Origin: Thermasporomyces sp036564245
Lineage (GTDB): Bacteria; Actinomycetota; Actinomycetes; Propionibacteriales; Actinopolymorphaceae
DNA: 64,000 nucleotides
Assembly: GCA_036564245.1 (NCBI GenBank)
Contig: DATCKU010000054.1
Coordinates: forward strand, 1-64,000
Direction of reading: 5' to 3'
The position numbers were made by a program, and so were the translations under genes. The notes beneath the pieces are model-generated. The model saw nothing but the letters and a program-made list of their open reading frames with translations. It made no database searches and was not told the origin of the DNA. Position 1 is the first letter of the stretch. Every line of letters starts with the position of its first letter. Shown in pieces: positions 33,884 through 42,668 of the stretch.

Positions 33884-33923
33884 CAACTCGTTCCCGAAAA
33901 AGTGATGGGCGAGAATCGGTGAA

Positions 33924-35243
33924 GTGCGTCTGCGGCATCCACATGACCGAGAGATCCTGCGGCTCGCCATCCCAGCTCTCGGCGCACTGATCGCCGAACC
34001 CCTCTACCTCCTGGCCGACTCGGCGATCGTCGGCCACCTCGGCACCCCACAGCTCGCGGCCCTCGGCCTCGCAGGCACCGCACTTCAGACGCTCACGACG
34101 GTCTTCATCTTCCTCGCATACGGCACCACCGCGACCGTCGCGCGCCATCTCGGCGCCGGCGACCACAGAGGCGCCATCAGCGCGGGCCTGGACGGCCTGT
34201 GGCTCGCGTTCGGGCTGGGTGTCGGGGTCGCGGTGGTGGGTGTGGCAGCGACGCCGGCCATCGTGGCCGGCTTCGATCCGTCGCCTGCCGTCTCGGCGTA
34301 CGCCATCACCTACCTGCGCATCGCCATCCTCGGCATGCCGGCCCTGCTGATCACGTTCGCCGGCACCGGTGTGCTGCGTGGTCTGCAAGACACCCGTACG
34401 CCCCTGTGGATAGCCACCGCGGCGTACGCGGCGAACATCGTCCTCAACCTGCTCTTCGTCTACGGCCTTGGCTGGGGAATCGCCGGCTCCGCCTGGGGCA
34501 CGGTCGTCGCGCAGACCGGTGGGGCCGTCGCGCTGGTCCTGATCGTCGTCCGCGGCGCTCGGCGGCATCACGTCTCGCTGCGTCCACACCTCGCAGGAAT
34601 TCGCAACTCGGTGCACGACGGCGTCCCGCTCCTCGTTCGCACGATCACACTGCGACTCGCCATCCTGCTGGCCACGTACGTCGCCACCCGGATCGGCGAC
34701 ACCGCCCTCGCGGCGCACCAGGTGGCGTTCACGCTGTGGACGACGCTGGCACTGGCTCTGGACGCGATCGCGATCGCCGGTCAGGCGATCATCGGCCGCT
34801 ACCTCGGCGCCGCCGACGTCGCTGGTACCCGGGCCGCCACGCGTCGCATGATCGAGTGGGGCGTCGCGGCAGGTGTCGTCCTCGGCCTGCTGCTCCTCCT
34901 TGCCCGTCCGCTCTACATTCCGCTCTTCACCACCGATCCGGCGGTGCGCGAGCTGCTCGCCGACGTGATCATGGTCTTCGTGGTGTACGAGCCGATCGCC
35001 GGCATCGTGTTCGTGCTCGACGGCGTGTTGATCGGAGCGGGAGACGGTCGCTACCTCGCGTACGCAGGGGTGTGGACCCTCGTCGCCTTCCTGCCACTCG
35101 CGGGAGCGGTCTTGGCGTTCGGCGGTGGACTGGTCGCGCTCTGGTGGGCGTTCGGTGGGTTCATGCTCGCCCGCTGCGTGACCTTGCTGCTACGGGAACG
35201 AGGCTCGGCCTGGTTGGTGACCGGCGCTCCCGCCCACAGATGA
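33924..35243 (+). CDS. MATE-family efflux transporter (DinF-like)
   Basis: The 439-residue membrane protein has about twelve hydrophobic segments. It shows typical MATE sequences ILRLAIPALGALIAEPLYLL, DSAIVGHLGT, TGVLRGLQDTRTPL and DAIAIAGQAIIGRYLGA. MATE/DinF proteins export cationic compounds using Na+ or H+. A dinF-type gene next to dnaB is a common actinobacterial arrangement. It starts at GTG and is divergent from dnaB across the DnaA-box spacer. Confidence 0.92.
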   Translation: MRLRHPHDREILRLAIPALGALIAEPLYLLADSAIVGHLGTPQLAALGLAGTALQTLTTVFIFLAYGTTATVARHLGAGDHRGAISAGLDGLWLAFGLGVGVAVVGVAATPAIVAGFDPSPAVSAYAITYLRIAILGMPALLITFAGTGVLRGLQDTRTPLWIATAAYAANIVLNLLFVYGLGWGIAGSAWGTVVAQTGGAVALVLIVVRGARRHHVSLRPHLAGIRNSVHDGVPLLVRTITLRLAILLATYVATRIGDTALAAHQVAFTLWTTLALALDAIAIAGQAIIGRYLGAADVAGTRAATRRMIEWGVAAGVVLGLLLLLARPLYIPLFTTDPAVRELLADVIMVFVVYEPIAGIVFVLDGVLIGAGDGRYLAYAGVWTLVAFLPLAGAVLAFGGGLVALWWAFGGFMLARCVTLLLRERGSAWLVTGAPAHR

Positions 35244-35358
35244 CCAGGTTGGAGGAGCCGCTCTTCGCCCGACCGTCCGATCGGGTACACCTCGAACGGC
35301 TGCGGACCCCGACCTCGTTCCGGGAGCATCCCCGACCACCTAGGCCCACGACGCGTGT

Positions 35359-35390
35359 GGCGGCCCTTCCGACACCCAACCCGGGCCGCC
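35359..35390. terminator. candidate bidirectional terminator hairpin
   Basis: GGCGGCCC (35359-35366) pairs with GGGCCGCC (35383-35390) around a 16-base loop, in the 180-bp convergent spacer between the MATE and M1 peptidase genes. A weaker outer pairing of CGTGTGGCGG with CCGCCACG is also possible. No T-run follows. Confidence 0.5.
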
Positions 35391-35423
35391 GAAAGGACCG
35401 CCACGTCTTAGTAGTGCGCGCCC

Positions 35424-37001
35424 TCAGTGCGAGGGGTTGCGGCTGTCAGTCCGCAGCTCTGCCCGCGTCGTGTCCGCGAGTACGGTCGGCGTCGGCGGGT
35501 CGACCGTCCAGTCGGGGTGGTTCGGCATCGGAGGCGTCTTGGTGCCGTAGAGCCACTCCTCGAGGAACGGCCTCACCTTTGGGTCATCGGTGACCTCCAC
35601 CGCCACGTCGATGAACTGCTCCGTCGAGATGTTGCGGTTCTTGTAGCGCTTCAGGATCGTCCGCTCGATCTCGGTGAACGCCTCGACACCGACCTTCTCC
35701 TGCAGGGCGTACAGCACCAGCACGCCACCGGTGTAGCGCTGGTTGTCGAAGAGGTTCTCGGCGTTCGGGTCGGCGACCGGACCGGACAGGGCTCGCCAGA
35801 TGTCGCCCTGGCTGTAGGTGTACTTCATCCGCTGCTCGAGCGTGGTGAAGCCGCGCGAGTCGGGCCAGCCGCGCTCGTAGCGGTACATCAGGCCGTAGAG
35901 GTCGGCGTGTCCCTCGTTGATCCACAGGTCGGACCAGCTTGCTGGCGAGACGCTGTTGCCCCACCAACTGTGCACGATCTCGTGCATCATGTGCGAGCCG
36001 ATGCTCGGCTCCTCCTGCTCGAGGAAGGCGGGCTTGTAGAGCGTCAGCGTCTGGGTCTCCAGCCCGGTGAAGTCGAACGCGTTCGGGTCGTCGGTGTCGG
36101 CCGGCAGCAGACCGTACGCCTCGAGCGGGAACTCACCGAGGTACGGACGGATCCAGCCCAGGTGGCCGGGTGTCAGCGACAGGGCCGGCTCGAGTCTCGC
36201 GACCCGATCCGTCGGCACGACATCGCGCAGGTGAACGCCGGTGTCCGTACCGCGGTCGACCACCTGGTAGTCGCCGACGGCGATCTGCAGCAGTTCGGTC
36301 GCGATCGGGTCGCGCGAGACGTACGCAAAGGTCCTGCGCCCATCCGCCTTGGCGTACTCCCCGACCTTCGTGCCGTTGGCGACAGCCTGCGTACCTTCAG
36401 GGACCGTCAGACGGAACGCGAAGTACGCCTTGTCGGACGGGTGGTCGTTGCACGGCAGCACCGAGTGCGCGCCAGCTGGCTGCGGCGCCAGCGCGAAACC
36501 ACCCTCGGTCGGAACGAAACCAGGGTTGGGGACTTCGTTTCGCGGGTCGACGGTGTACTGCACCGTCACGACGAACGGCGCGCCCTTGTGGATGGCGGAT
36601 GCCGGCGTCACCACCAGCTCCTCGTCCTGCTGGGCGAAGCTCGCCGGCTTTTCGTTGACCTTCACGGACTCGATGTCGAGGCCAACCGCGTCCAGATTGA
36701 ACGAGGACAGCGCATGCCTCGCCTCGGCGACCATGACGACGGTCGCCTCGACCGTCTGCGTGTCGCCGGCGTACTCGAGGTCGACGAGATAACTCTTCGC
36801 GTCATAGCCGCCGTTCCCGAGGTTGGGATACACCTTGTCCCCGACACCGGGGGCACCCGGCCGCGGCACATCTGCTGCACCGGGCTCTGCCGTGCTCGTG
36901 TGAGCTGCCGCCGTGGTTGGAACCAGCGGCGCAGCCATCACTGCAGCCGCGGCAGCGGCGGAAAGGAACGTCTTCCGCATTCTCGGATGCCAACGAGGCA
37001 T
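35424..37001 (-). CDS. secreted M1-family metallopeptidase
   Basis: This 525-residue protein begins with a signal peptide (hydrophobic run to about residue 33, ending PTTAAAHT), so it is exported. The zinc site is HEIVH at 340-344 with E363 (INEGHADL). GLETQT at about 313-318 stands in the place of the aminopeptidase GxMEN exopeptidase motif. It is shorter than PepN and lacks its C-terminal domain. ATG 37001 follows GGGAGGAG at 37013-37020; the frame is open to 37205 but the extra residues are implausible. It probably digests extracellular peptides. Confidence 0.9.
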   Translation of the reverse strand: MPRWHPRMRKTFLSAAAAAAVMAAPLVPTTAAAHTSTAEPGAADVPRPGAPGVGDKVYPNLGNGGYDAKSYLVDLEYAGDTQTVEATVVMVAEARHALSSFNLDAVGLDIESVKVNEKPASFAQQDEELVVTPASAIHKGAPFVVTVQYTVDPRNEVPNPGFVPTEGGFALAPQPAGAHSVLPCNDHPSDKAYFAFRLTVPEGTQAVANGTKVGEYAKADGRRTFAYVSRDPIATELLQIAVGDYQVVDRGTDTGVHLRDVVPTDRVARLEPALSLTPGHLGWIRPYLGEFPLEAYGLLPADTDDPNAFDFTGLETQTLTLYKPAFLEQEEPSIGSHMMHEIVHSWWGNSVSPASWSDLWINEGHADLYGLMYRYERGWPDSRGFTTLEQRMKYTYSQGDIWRALSGPVADPNAENLFDNQRYTGGVLVLYALQEKVGVEAFTEIERTILKRYKNRNISTEQFIDVAVEVTDDPKVRPFLEEWLYGTKTPPMPNHPDWTVDPPTPTVLADTTRAELRTDSRNPSH

Positions 37002-37271
37002 GAACGAACTTCTCCTCCCGTAGCAGATGTACGAACCGGGCCAGGTAAGGCGTGACACGCTGTTGCGTCTCACTCGCGAGGATGCGTCCTGGGCGCCGAA
37101 AGGTTTGCACAACGGGCGAAAGAAGGCCCACGTCTGCCTGGCCTCGCCGGCGATCGATACGTACTCGTGATCTTGTGAAGCATGGTGCGGGACACGATGT
37201 GGCACGAGCCTCGTCAGCCGACCACATCCCAGCGGACTGATCGCCCACGGACCCGATTACGCTCCAGCAAC

Positions 37272-38102
37272 GTGTCCGGAGTGCCACTGCGCGACCACGC
37301 CCGCCGGTTGGTGGAGCGACGCTGGTTCCAACGGTCCGTGGTTGCGGTCATCGTGATCAACGCGATCACGCTCGGCCTGGAGACCTCGCCCGGGGCCTTG
37401 CAGAGCTACCAGAGCACCCTGCACGTCATCGACCGTGCCGCGCTGGCGTTCTTCGTCGTCGAGCTGCTGCTGCGGCTCCATGCGTACGGCTGGCGGTTCT
37501 TCCATGACCCGTGGAGCATCTTCGACTTCTGCGTGGTCGGGATCGCCCTGGTGCCCGCCTCCGGACCGTTCGCCGTCATGCGCACGTTGCGGGTGCTGCG
37601 CGCACTCCGACTCATCTCGCAGGTGCAGTCCATGCGCAGGGTGGTCTCGGGACTGATCGCCGCGCTTCCGGGGATGGCGTCCACCGGGGCGTTGCTCGCC
37701 CTGGTGCTCTACGTGGCCGGGGTCATCGCCACCAAGCTCTTCGGCCCGGTGCTTCCGCAGTACTTCGACGACCTCGGGACGACGCTCTTCACGCTGTTCC
37801 AGGTGATGACCGGCGAGGCGTGGCCGGACATCGCGCGCGAGCTGATGGCCGAGATGCCCCTGGCGTGGATCTTCTTCGTCATCTTCATCCTGGTGTCCAG
37901 CTTCGCCGTGCTCAACCTCTTCATCGCGGTCGTGGTGAGCGCGATGGAGTCCGAGATCGCCGCCGAGCGTCGGGTCGAGCAAGCCGAGCAGGAGGACGCG
38001 ACCCGCCAGCGGGATCAGCAGCTGCTCGAGGAGGTACGAGCCCTCCGCGCCGAGGTCGCCGAGCTTCGCGCGAACCTCGCGACTCGCAACGACCCCGTGT
38101 AG
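37272..38102 (+). CDS. one-domain voltage-gated cation channel (NaChBac-like)
   Basis: The 276-residue protein has six hydrophobic segments. S4 is rich in arginine (MRTLRVLRALRLISQVQSMR). A pore loop FQVMTGEAWPDI carries the selectivity glutamate, where NaChBac has TLESW. S6 (IFFVIFILVSSFAVLNLFIA) is followed by a charged C-terminal coiled coil of about 55 residues, typical of tetrameric bacterial Nav channels. GTG 37272 is preferred over the longer frame from 37182. The ion could be Na+ or another cation because of the altered filter. Confidence 0.88.
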   Translation: MSGVPLRDHARRLVERRWFQRSVVAVIVINAITLGLETSPGALQSYQSTLHVIDRAALAFFVVELLLRLHAYGWRFFHDPWSIFDFCVVGIALVPASGPFAVMRTLRVLRALRLISQVQSMRRVVSGLIAALPGMASTGALLALVLYVAGVIATKLFGPVLPQYFDDLGTTLFTLFQVMTGEAWPDIARELMAEMPLAWIFFVIFILVSSFAVLNLFIAVVVSAMESEIAAERRVEQAEQEDATRQRDQQLLEEVRALRAEVAELRANLATRNDPV

Positions 38103-38188
38103 AGCCGTACGCGTCGTGTGCGAGCCCCGCATGGCGTCGAGGCCGCGCACAGGTCGCAGGAGCCGTCGTTACGTGGTCATTGTTGGGG

Positions 38189-39820
38189 TCAGCAGGCCTT
38201 GACCCAGGAGCACTCCACGCCGTCCGGCCCGTAGGTCGTCTTCGGTACGGACGGAATGCGGGCCACCCCCTGGTCCGGCTGCGCCGTACGGCTGAACTCC
38301 GCAAGCCGGATCGCGACCTGATCCTCTACCTGCTTGGCGTTGATGCCGAGGTAGTTGTTCTGCACCATCGCGAACACGAGCGGCTCACCGTCTGCGCTGT
38401 CGACATACCCCGACAGCGCGGACACAGCCGTGAGCGAACCGGTCTTGGCGTGGACGTTCTCCGCCGCCGGTGTGCCGACCATGCGGCTGCGCAAGGTTCC
38501 CCCGACGAAGCGGTCGGAGACACCCGCCACGGGCAGCGCGTCGTACCACACGTCGAACCATGGTCTCGTCCGCGCGGCGACCAGCAGGTTGGCGATCTGG
38601 TCCGCGGGTACGAAGTCCTGTCGCGAAAGCCCTGAGCCGTCCACGAAGCGCAGCGAGCTCACGTCCACGCCGAGCCCGCGCAGGGCCTCCGACTGCGCCG
38701 CAAGGCCAGCGGACCAGCTTCCCTCGCCGGACACCGCCCGGCCCATCTCCTTCACCAGCACTTCGGCGTGACCGTTGTTGGAGAGCTTCAGGAAGGGAGT
38801 CAGCAGCTCGCGCAGCGGCATCGACTCGTGGCTTGCGAGAAGCCGGGCATTGCTCGGGGTAGCACCGAATTCCGTCTGCCGTGCGACGTGGACGCCATGC
38901 CGGGCGAGTGCCTTCCGGAAGACGTCCACGGCGTATCCCGTCGGCTCCCAGACCGACGCCCACGACCTGTCGACGTCCGCACCCATCGGGATCGTGCCGG
39001 TGATGCGAATGGTGTTGGTGCCGTGCAGGCGTTCGACCGCGATGGTGTTCCCGCCACTGGCTGAGGTGGTCGCCCGGTTGTCCACCTTCACGTAGTCGGT
39101 CTCGGGAATCACGGTGACCTTCGCGGGCTTGCCCGCCGACGAGCCCGGTCGTACGTCGACGATCACGGTGCCCGCGTCGTAGTCGGTGTTCGGCGAGACG
39201 GTGAGCGCGGAGACCTGGGCGGAGTAGTAGTACGGCTCGTCGTCCCAGGCCCAGTTGTTGCCGAGGCGTACGTCGTCGTACCACGTGTCGTCGGCCACGA
39301 GGCGACCCTGCACCCGCTCGATGCCCTCCGCGGCCACCTTCTCGGCGAGCTCGTCGTAGTCCTCCGCCAGCATCGTGGGATCGCCCTGCCCCCGCAGGTA
39401 GAGGTCACCATGAAGCACTCGTCCACGCCGCTCACCCGTGGCGAGCACGCTGGTGGTGAACCGGTGGTCAGGGCCCAGCACCTCGAGGGCCGCGGCCGAG
39501 CTGAAGAGCTTGGCGTTCGACGCGGGCAGCAGCCGGTCGGAACCTTCGCTGCTGAAAAGCGTGTCCCGGCCGTCTGCCGTACGGACGACCAAGGAGGCGT
39601 GCGCCGCGGCGACACCGGGCTGGTCGAGGATGGCCTGCAGATCCGCCCGAAGCTGCTCGACCGGATCGGTTGCGGCCGCACCTGGCTCAGAAGCAGCAGC
39701 CGGCCGCTGATCTGACGCCGCCCGGTCGACCACGGTCGACAGCACAGGCGCCAGGGCCGAGGCACCGAGGACGCCAATCGTGGATGTGGCGGCGATGAGG
39801 CGACGCGTATGAGGGCCCAT
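38189..39820 (-). CDS. dacB: D-alanyl-D-alanine carboxypeptidase/endopeptidase (PBP4 type, S13)
   Basis: This exported penicillin-binding protein of about 543 residues removes terminal D-Ala from, or cuts cross-links in, peptidoglycan. A signal/anchor lies at residues 8-31. The active-site motifs are S101-x-x-K104 (PASNAKLFSS), SxN in LKLSNNGHAE, and KTG in VHAKTGSLTA. Length and insertions fit the S13 family. The longer frame to 39934 adds 38 unlikely residues. It lies downstream of the ribosomal operon but separated by 287 bp holding an R1 repeat, so it is probably transcribed on its own. Confidence 0.92.
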   Translation of the reverse strand: MGPHTRRLIAATSTIGVLGASALAPVLSTVVDRAASDQRPAAASEPGAAATDPVEQLRADLQAILDQPGVAAAHASLVVRTADGRDTLFSSEGSDRLLPASNAKLFSSAAALEVLGPDHRFTTSVLATGERRGRVLHGDLYLRGQGDPTMLAEDYDELAEKVAAEGIERVQGRLVADDTWYDDVRLGNNWAWDDEPYYYSAQVSALTVSPNTDYDAGTVIVDVRPGSSAGKPAKVTVIPETDYVKVDNRATTSASGGNTIAVERLHGTNTIRITGTIPMGADVDRSWASVWEPTGYAVDVFRKALARHGVHVARQTEFGATPSNARLLASHESMPLRELLTPFLKLSNNGHAEVLVKEMGRAVSGEGSWSAGLAAQSEALRGLGVDVSSLRFVDGSGLSRQDFVPADQIANLLVAARTRPWFDVWYDALPVAGVSDRFVGGTLRSRMVGTPAAENVHAKTGSLTAVSALSGYVDSADGEPLVFAMVQNNYLGINAKQVEDQVAIRLAEFSRTAQPDQGVARIPSVPKTTYGPDGVECSWVKAC

Positions 39821-40023
39821 GACTGAACACCTCTTCGGGAGCTGGTAGGAGCCGCTCGGGACGATCGAGGGGTGCGCAAACGGTTTACCGTGATTTTGCC
39901 GCAGCTGTAGGCATTTGACGAGGCTTTCGATCACACATGACCGCGTGCTGCCACGGGATCATGTGGAGACGAACGTCACGCGGCTCCCACGTGACCGTTG
40001 CGCTGGAACCAGCTCGTACGCGC

Positions 40024-40108
40024 ACAAATGACCATGTGCACTACGCCTGCCGGGCCTGCAACACGTGCCGACACGTGTCACACCTCCAACAGGCGTAGTG
40101 CCACACGT
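40024..40108 (+). repeat. intergenic repeat family R1, copy 2
   Basis: AATGACCATGTGCACTACG with a CACGTGCCGACACGTG centre is followed by a right arm AGGCGTAGTGCC that pairs with GGCACTACGCC-type sequence of the left arm. It ends at the rplI stop codon, so the transcript end of rplI would fold into the element. The remaining spacer to dacB (39821-40023) shows nothing clear. Confidence 0.78.
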
Positions 40109-40557
40109 CAGCTGGCCGGAACGACCTCCAACGAGATCGTCGCCGTGAGGTCGGCGTGCAGGCGTACCGAGGCCTGGTGACTGCCGACGCTCTTGATCGG
40201 GGTCCTGATCTCGATCCGGCGCCGGTCGAGCTCCGGCCCACCGGCATCCTTGACCGCGGCGACGATGTCGGACGGGGTGACCGAGCCGAACAGCCGGCCG
40301 GTCTCTCCAGCCCGCGCCGACAGCCGCACGGTCATGCTCTCCAGCTGCTCCTTGATGGTCTGAGCCTGGTTGATGTCCCGGATCTCACGGGCCGACCGCG
40401 CCCTGCGGATCGAGTCCACCTGCTTCTGGCTGCCCTTGGTCCACGGGATGGCGAGCCTGCGCGGCAGCAGGTAGTTGCGACCGTAGCCGCCCTTGACCTC
40501 GACGACATCGCCCGGCCCGCCGAGGCCGGAGACCTCCTGGGTGAGAATCAGCTTCAT
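40108..40557 (-). CDS. rplI: 50S ribosomal protein bL9
   Basis: This 149-residue protein has the bL9 N-terminal domain (MKLILTQEVSGLGGPGDVVE, VKGGYGRNYLLPRRLAIPWT), the long central helix and the rRNA-binding C-terminal domain (GSVTPSDIVAAVKDAGG, IKSVGSHQASVRLHADL). It is the last gene of the rpsF-ssb-rpsR-rplI unit, 17 bp after rpsR. Confidence 0.98.
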   Translation of the reverse strand: MKLILTQEVSGLGGPGDVVEVKGGYGRNYLLPRRLAIPWTKGSQKQVDSIRRARSAREIRDINQAQTIKEQLESMTVRLSARAGETGRLFGSVTPSDIVAAVKDAGGPELDRRRIEIRTPIKSVGSHQASVRLHADLTATISLEVVPAS

Positions 40558-40574
40558 CGTGGCGATGTCCTTTC

Positions 40575-40811
40575 TCAGCGCGCGGTGCTGGTGTACGGCA
40601 GCAGGGCGACCTCGCGGGCGTTCTTGATCGCCGTCGCGACGTCACGCTGGTGCTGGGTGCAGTTGCCGGTCACCCGCCGGGCGCGAATCTTGCCGCGGTC
40701 GGAGATGAACTTGCGCAGCAGCGTCGTGTCCTTGTAGTCGACGTAGGAGATCTTCTCCTTGCAGAAGACGCAAACCTTCTTCTTCGGCTTGCGCACGGTT
40801 GCCTTCGCCAT
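40575..40811 (-). CDS. rpsR: 30S ribosomal protein bS18, zinc-binding form
   Basis: The 78-residue protein binds next to bS6 on the 30S platform. It carries C14-x-x-C17 and C51-x-x-H54, the C+ (zinc-ribbon-like) pattern seen in one class of actinobacterial S18. YVDYKDTTLLRKFISDRGKI is the family core. Species that also carry a cysteine-free S18 usually repress that copy when zinc is present; no second copy lies in this window. GGAGGAAG precedes the start. Confidence 0.97.
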   Translation of the reverse strand: MAKATVRKPKKKVCVFCKEKISYVDYKDTTLLRKFISDRGKIRARRVTGNCTQHQRDVATAIKNAREVALLPYTSTAR

Positions 40812-40834
40812 CGTGGTGCTTCCTCCTCGAAAGC

Positions 40835-40850
40835 CCCGCGGTCACGCGGG
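40835..40850 (-). promoter_or_regulatory. hairpin in the ssb-rpsR spacer
   Basis: CCCGCG (40835-40840) and CGCGGG (40845-40850) form a 6-bp stem with a 4-base loop. In transcript sense it is followed by GCTTTCGAGG and then the rpsR ribosome site. The 108-bp spacer is long for this operon, so it may be an attenuator or processing site; no more can be read. Confidence 0.35.
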
Positions 40851-40919
40851 AATGGTCGCTTGTCTTCGGTCTCGTGGGGCGCGAGGTCGGGAACGCCAAG
40901 CCCTCACGCGTACGGATCC

Positions 40920-41426
40920 TCAGAAGGGCGGCTCGTCGTACGATCCGCCAGCCTGGCCCGCCGGCGGCTGGCCACTCCACGGATCCTCTGCCGGCGCACC
41001 GCCTCGGGAGCCTCCGGGCTGGCTCTGCCAGGGGTCATCGCCGAAGTTTCCGCCCTGAGAGCGGGTGGTGCGGGTGACCTTGGCGCTGGCATACCGCAGG
41101 CTCGGGCCAACCTCGTCGACCTCCACCTCGTAGACGGTGCGACGTTCGCCCTCACGGGTTTCGTACGACCGCTGCCGCAGCCTGCCCTGCACGATCACGC
41201 GCATGCCGCGCTGCAGCGACTCAGCGACGTTCTCCGCCGTCTGGCGCCAGACGTTGCAGGTGAGGAACAGTGCCTCGCCGTCCTTCCACTCGCCGGTCTG
41301 ACGGTCGAACGTGCGTGGCGTCGATGCCACGCGGAAGTTGGAGACTGCGGCACCCGACGGGGTGAACCTCAGCTCGGGGTCGTCGACCAGGTTGCCGACG
41401 AGTGTGATGACAGTGTCGCCTGCCAT
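40920..41426 (-). CDS. ssb: single-stranded DNA-binding protein
   Basis: This 168-residue tetrameric SSB protects single-stranded DNA in replication and repair. The OB fold covers residues 1-110 (TVITLVGNLVDDPELRFTPS, FLTCNVWRQTAENVAESLQR). A Gly/Pro/Gln-rich linker follows, and an acidic tip DEPPF recruits partner proteins. It lies 15 bp after rpsF, the usual arrangement. Confidence 0.98.
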   Translation of the reverse strand: MAGDTVITLVGNLVDDPELRFTPSGAAVSNFRVASTPRTFDRQTGEWKDGEALFLTCNVWRQTAENVAESLQRGMRVIVQGRLRQRSYETREGERRTVYEVEVDEVGPSLRYASAKVTRTTRSQGGNFGDDPWQSQPGGSRGGAPAEDPWSGQPPAGQAGGSYDEPPF

Positions 41427-41441
41427 GATGACCTCCTTAGG

Positions 41442-41732
41442 TCAGCGAGCGCCTGGGCGGATGACTTTAGTCCGCAGCACCGACTCGTTGAGGCTCAACT
41501 GACGGTCGAGCTCTTGGACGACCGAGGGCTCGCACGTGAGGTCAATGACCGCGTAGATACCTTCGGACTTCTTCTTGATGTCGTACGCGAGGCGACGTCG
41601 ACCCCAGATGTCGACCTTCTCCACCGAACCCCCACCATCGCGGACAAGGGTGAGGTACTGGTCGAGCGAAGGGCCGACGGTGCGTTCCTCGAGGTTGGGG
41701 TCGAGGATCACCAGCACTTCGTAACGGCGCAT
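41442..41732 (-). CDS. rpsF: 30S ribosomal protein bS6
   Basis: This 96-residue protein of the 30S platform heads the operon. MRRYEVLVILDPNLEERTVG is the canonical bS6 N-terminus and WGRRRLAYDIKKKSEGIYAV the core. A 7-bp perfect stem-loop lies in its leader. Confidence 0.98.
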   Translation of the reverse strand: MRRYEVLVILDPNLEERTVGPSLDQYLTLVRDGGGSVEKVDIWGRRRLAYDIKKKSEGIYAVIDLTCEPSVVQELDRQLSLNESVLRTKVIRPGAR

Positions 41733-41763
41733 GCGTTGTCCACCTCTCCTTTGGACTCGGGCG

Positions 41764-41782
41764 GCCGCGGTCCTTCCGCGGC
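41764..41782 (-). promoter_or_regulatory. stem-loop in the rpsF leader
   Basis: GCCGCGG (41764-41770) pairs perfectly with CCGCGGC (41776-41782) around a 5-base loop, about 30 bases before the rpsF start. bS6/bS18 autoregulate through an RNA leader motif in many bacteria; whether this hairpin is that site is not shown. Further upstream, GCCTAATCGATCAGGC at 41812-41827 is a near-palindrome of unknown role. Confidence 0.4.
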
Positions 41783-41959
41783 AGGAGGGCCTGCGTCAGG
41801 TCCGGTTCTGCCTAATCGATCAGGCGTGGGCGGCTGCGGGTCAGGCAAGGACTGAACGCCATGCCCGGGCCCACGAAGGCGACCGGACGTGTGCCGTCGT
41901 CGGCGCTACCGGGCCTGCCCACCGGACCGACGCTCAGCGTACCAGCGGGACGAAAGCGG

Positions 41960-42613
41960 TCAGCCAGCCGCCGGAAGGCGGGAGATCGTCGCGACCAGCT
42001 GGGTTTCCGGATCATGCGCGACCGTGGGCGATCCGTCGACGACAAGATCCGCCCGGTCACGGGTCTCGTCCGCAGCGAAATGGTCCTGCTCCCAGCGCAT
42101 CCATTCCTCCCACAGCGGGCGTAGTGCCTCGCCGTCGCGCTCCAGGCCCCGCCGCAGGCGGGTGGCCTCGTCGGTCTCCACCCAGATCCGCAACGACGGC
42201 CACGGTTCGACACCCCGCGCCGCCGAGCTCACCCCCTCCACGATCAGTAACCCTTCTGCGCGTACGACGTGACGCTCGGCGTAGCGCTCGGCATGCCAGT
42301 CGTACCGTCGGTAGCTGCCGTCACGCCCGGCCGCCAGTGGCACGAGCACGTCCTCACGCAGCGTCGCGACGCCCTTCTCGGCACCGGTCCATCCCTCGTA
42401 CAGGTCGTCCATGTGGACGACCTGTACGAGAGGTGGCTGCGCCAGGGCACGGACGGCTGTCCTCAGGCGACGGGCGAGCGTCGACTTGCCCGAACCCGCT
42501 GGACCGTCGACGCAGATCAGGCGGACCGGCCCCAGCTTCGGCGGCGACTGCAGCACGTGCTGGACGAGCTCGGCGAGACTGACCACGTTCAGCGACTCGG
42601 CGATGTGCGACAT
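41960..42613 (-). CDS. uridine-kinase-like P-loop NTPase
   Basis: The 217-residue protein has a Walker A motif ICVDGPAGSGKST. VVHMDDLYEGW is the DxY-type nucleoside-kinase motif, and LLIVEGVSSA and TRLRRGLERDG resemble the uridine kinase lid region. It probably phosphorylates a nucleoside or related small molecule in the cytosol. It lacks the exact Udk signature, so the substrate is open. It is divergent from nfo across 55 bp. Confidence 0.8.
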   Translation of the reverse strand: MSHIAESLNVVSLAELVQHVLQSPPKLGPVRLICVDGPAGSGKSTLARRLRTAVRALAQPPLVQVVHMDDLYEGWTGAEKGVATLREDVLVPLAAGRDGSYRRYDWHAERYAERHVVRAEGLLIVEGVSSAARGVEPWPSLRIWVETDEATRLRRGLERDGEALRPLWEEWMRWEQDHFAADETRDRADLVVDGSPTVAHDPETQLVATISRLPAAG

Positions 42614-42668
42614 GGCCTCAAGGGTGGCATGTGTCGGCGTGTCGGCGTGAACTCGTAGGGTTCAGGAC

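Noticed and set aside
34404..34414. Another TGTGGATAG DnaA-box-like 9-mer inside the MATE gene
   Set aside because: It is a single site within coding sequence, outside the phased cluster.
35427..37055. 542-codon plus-strand frame opposite the M1 peptidase
   Set aside because: Antisense to HExxH peptidase with signal peptide; no domain in the shadow.
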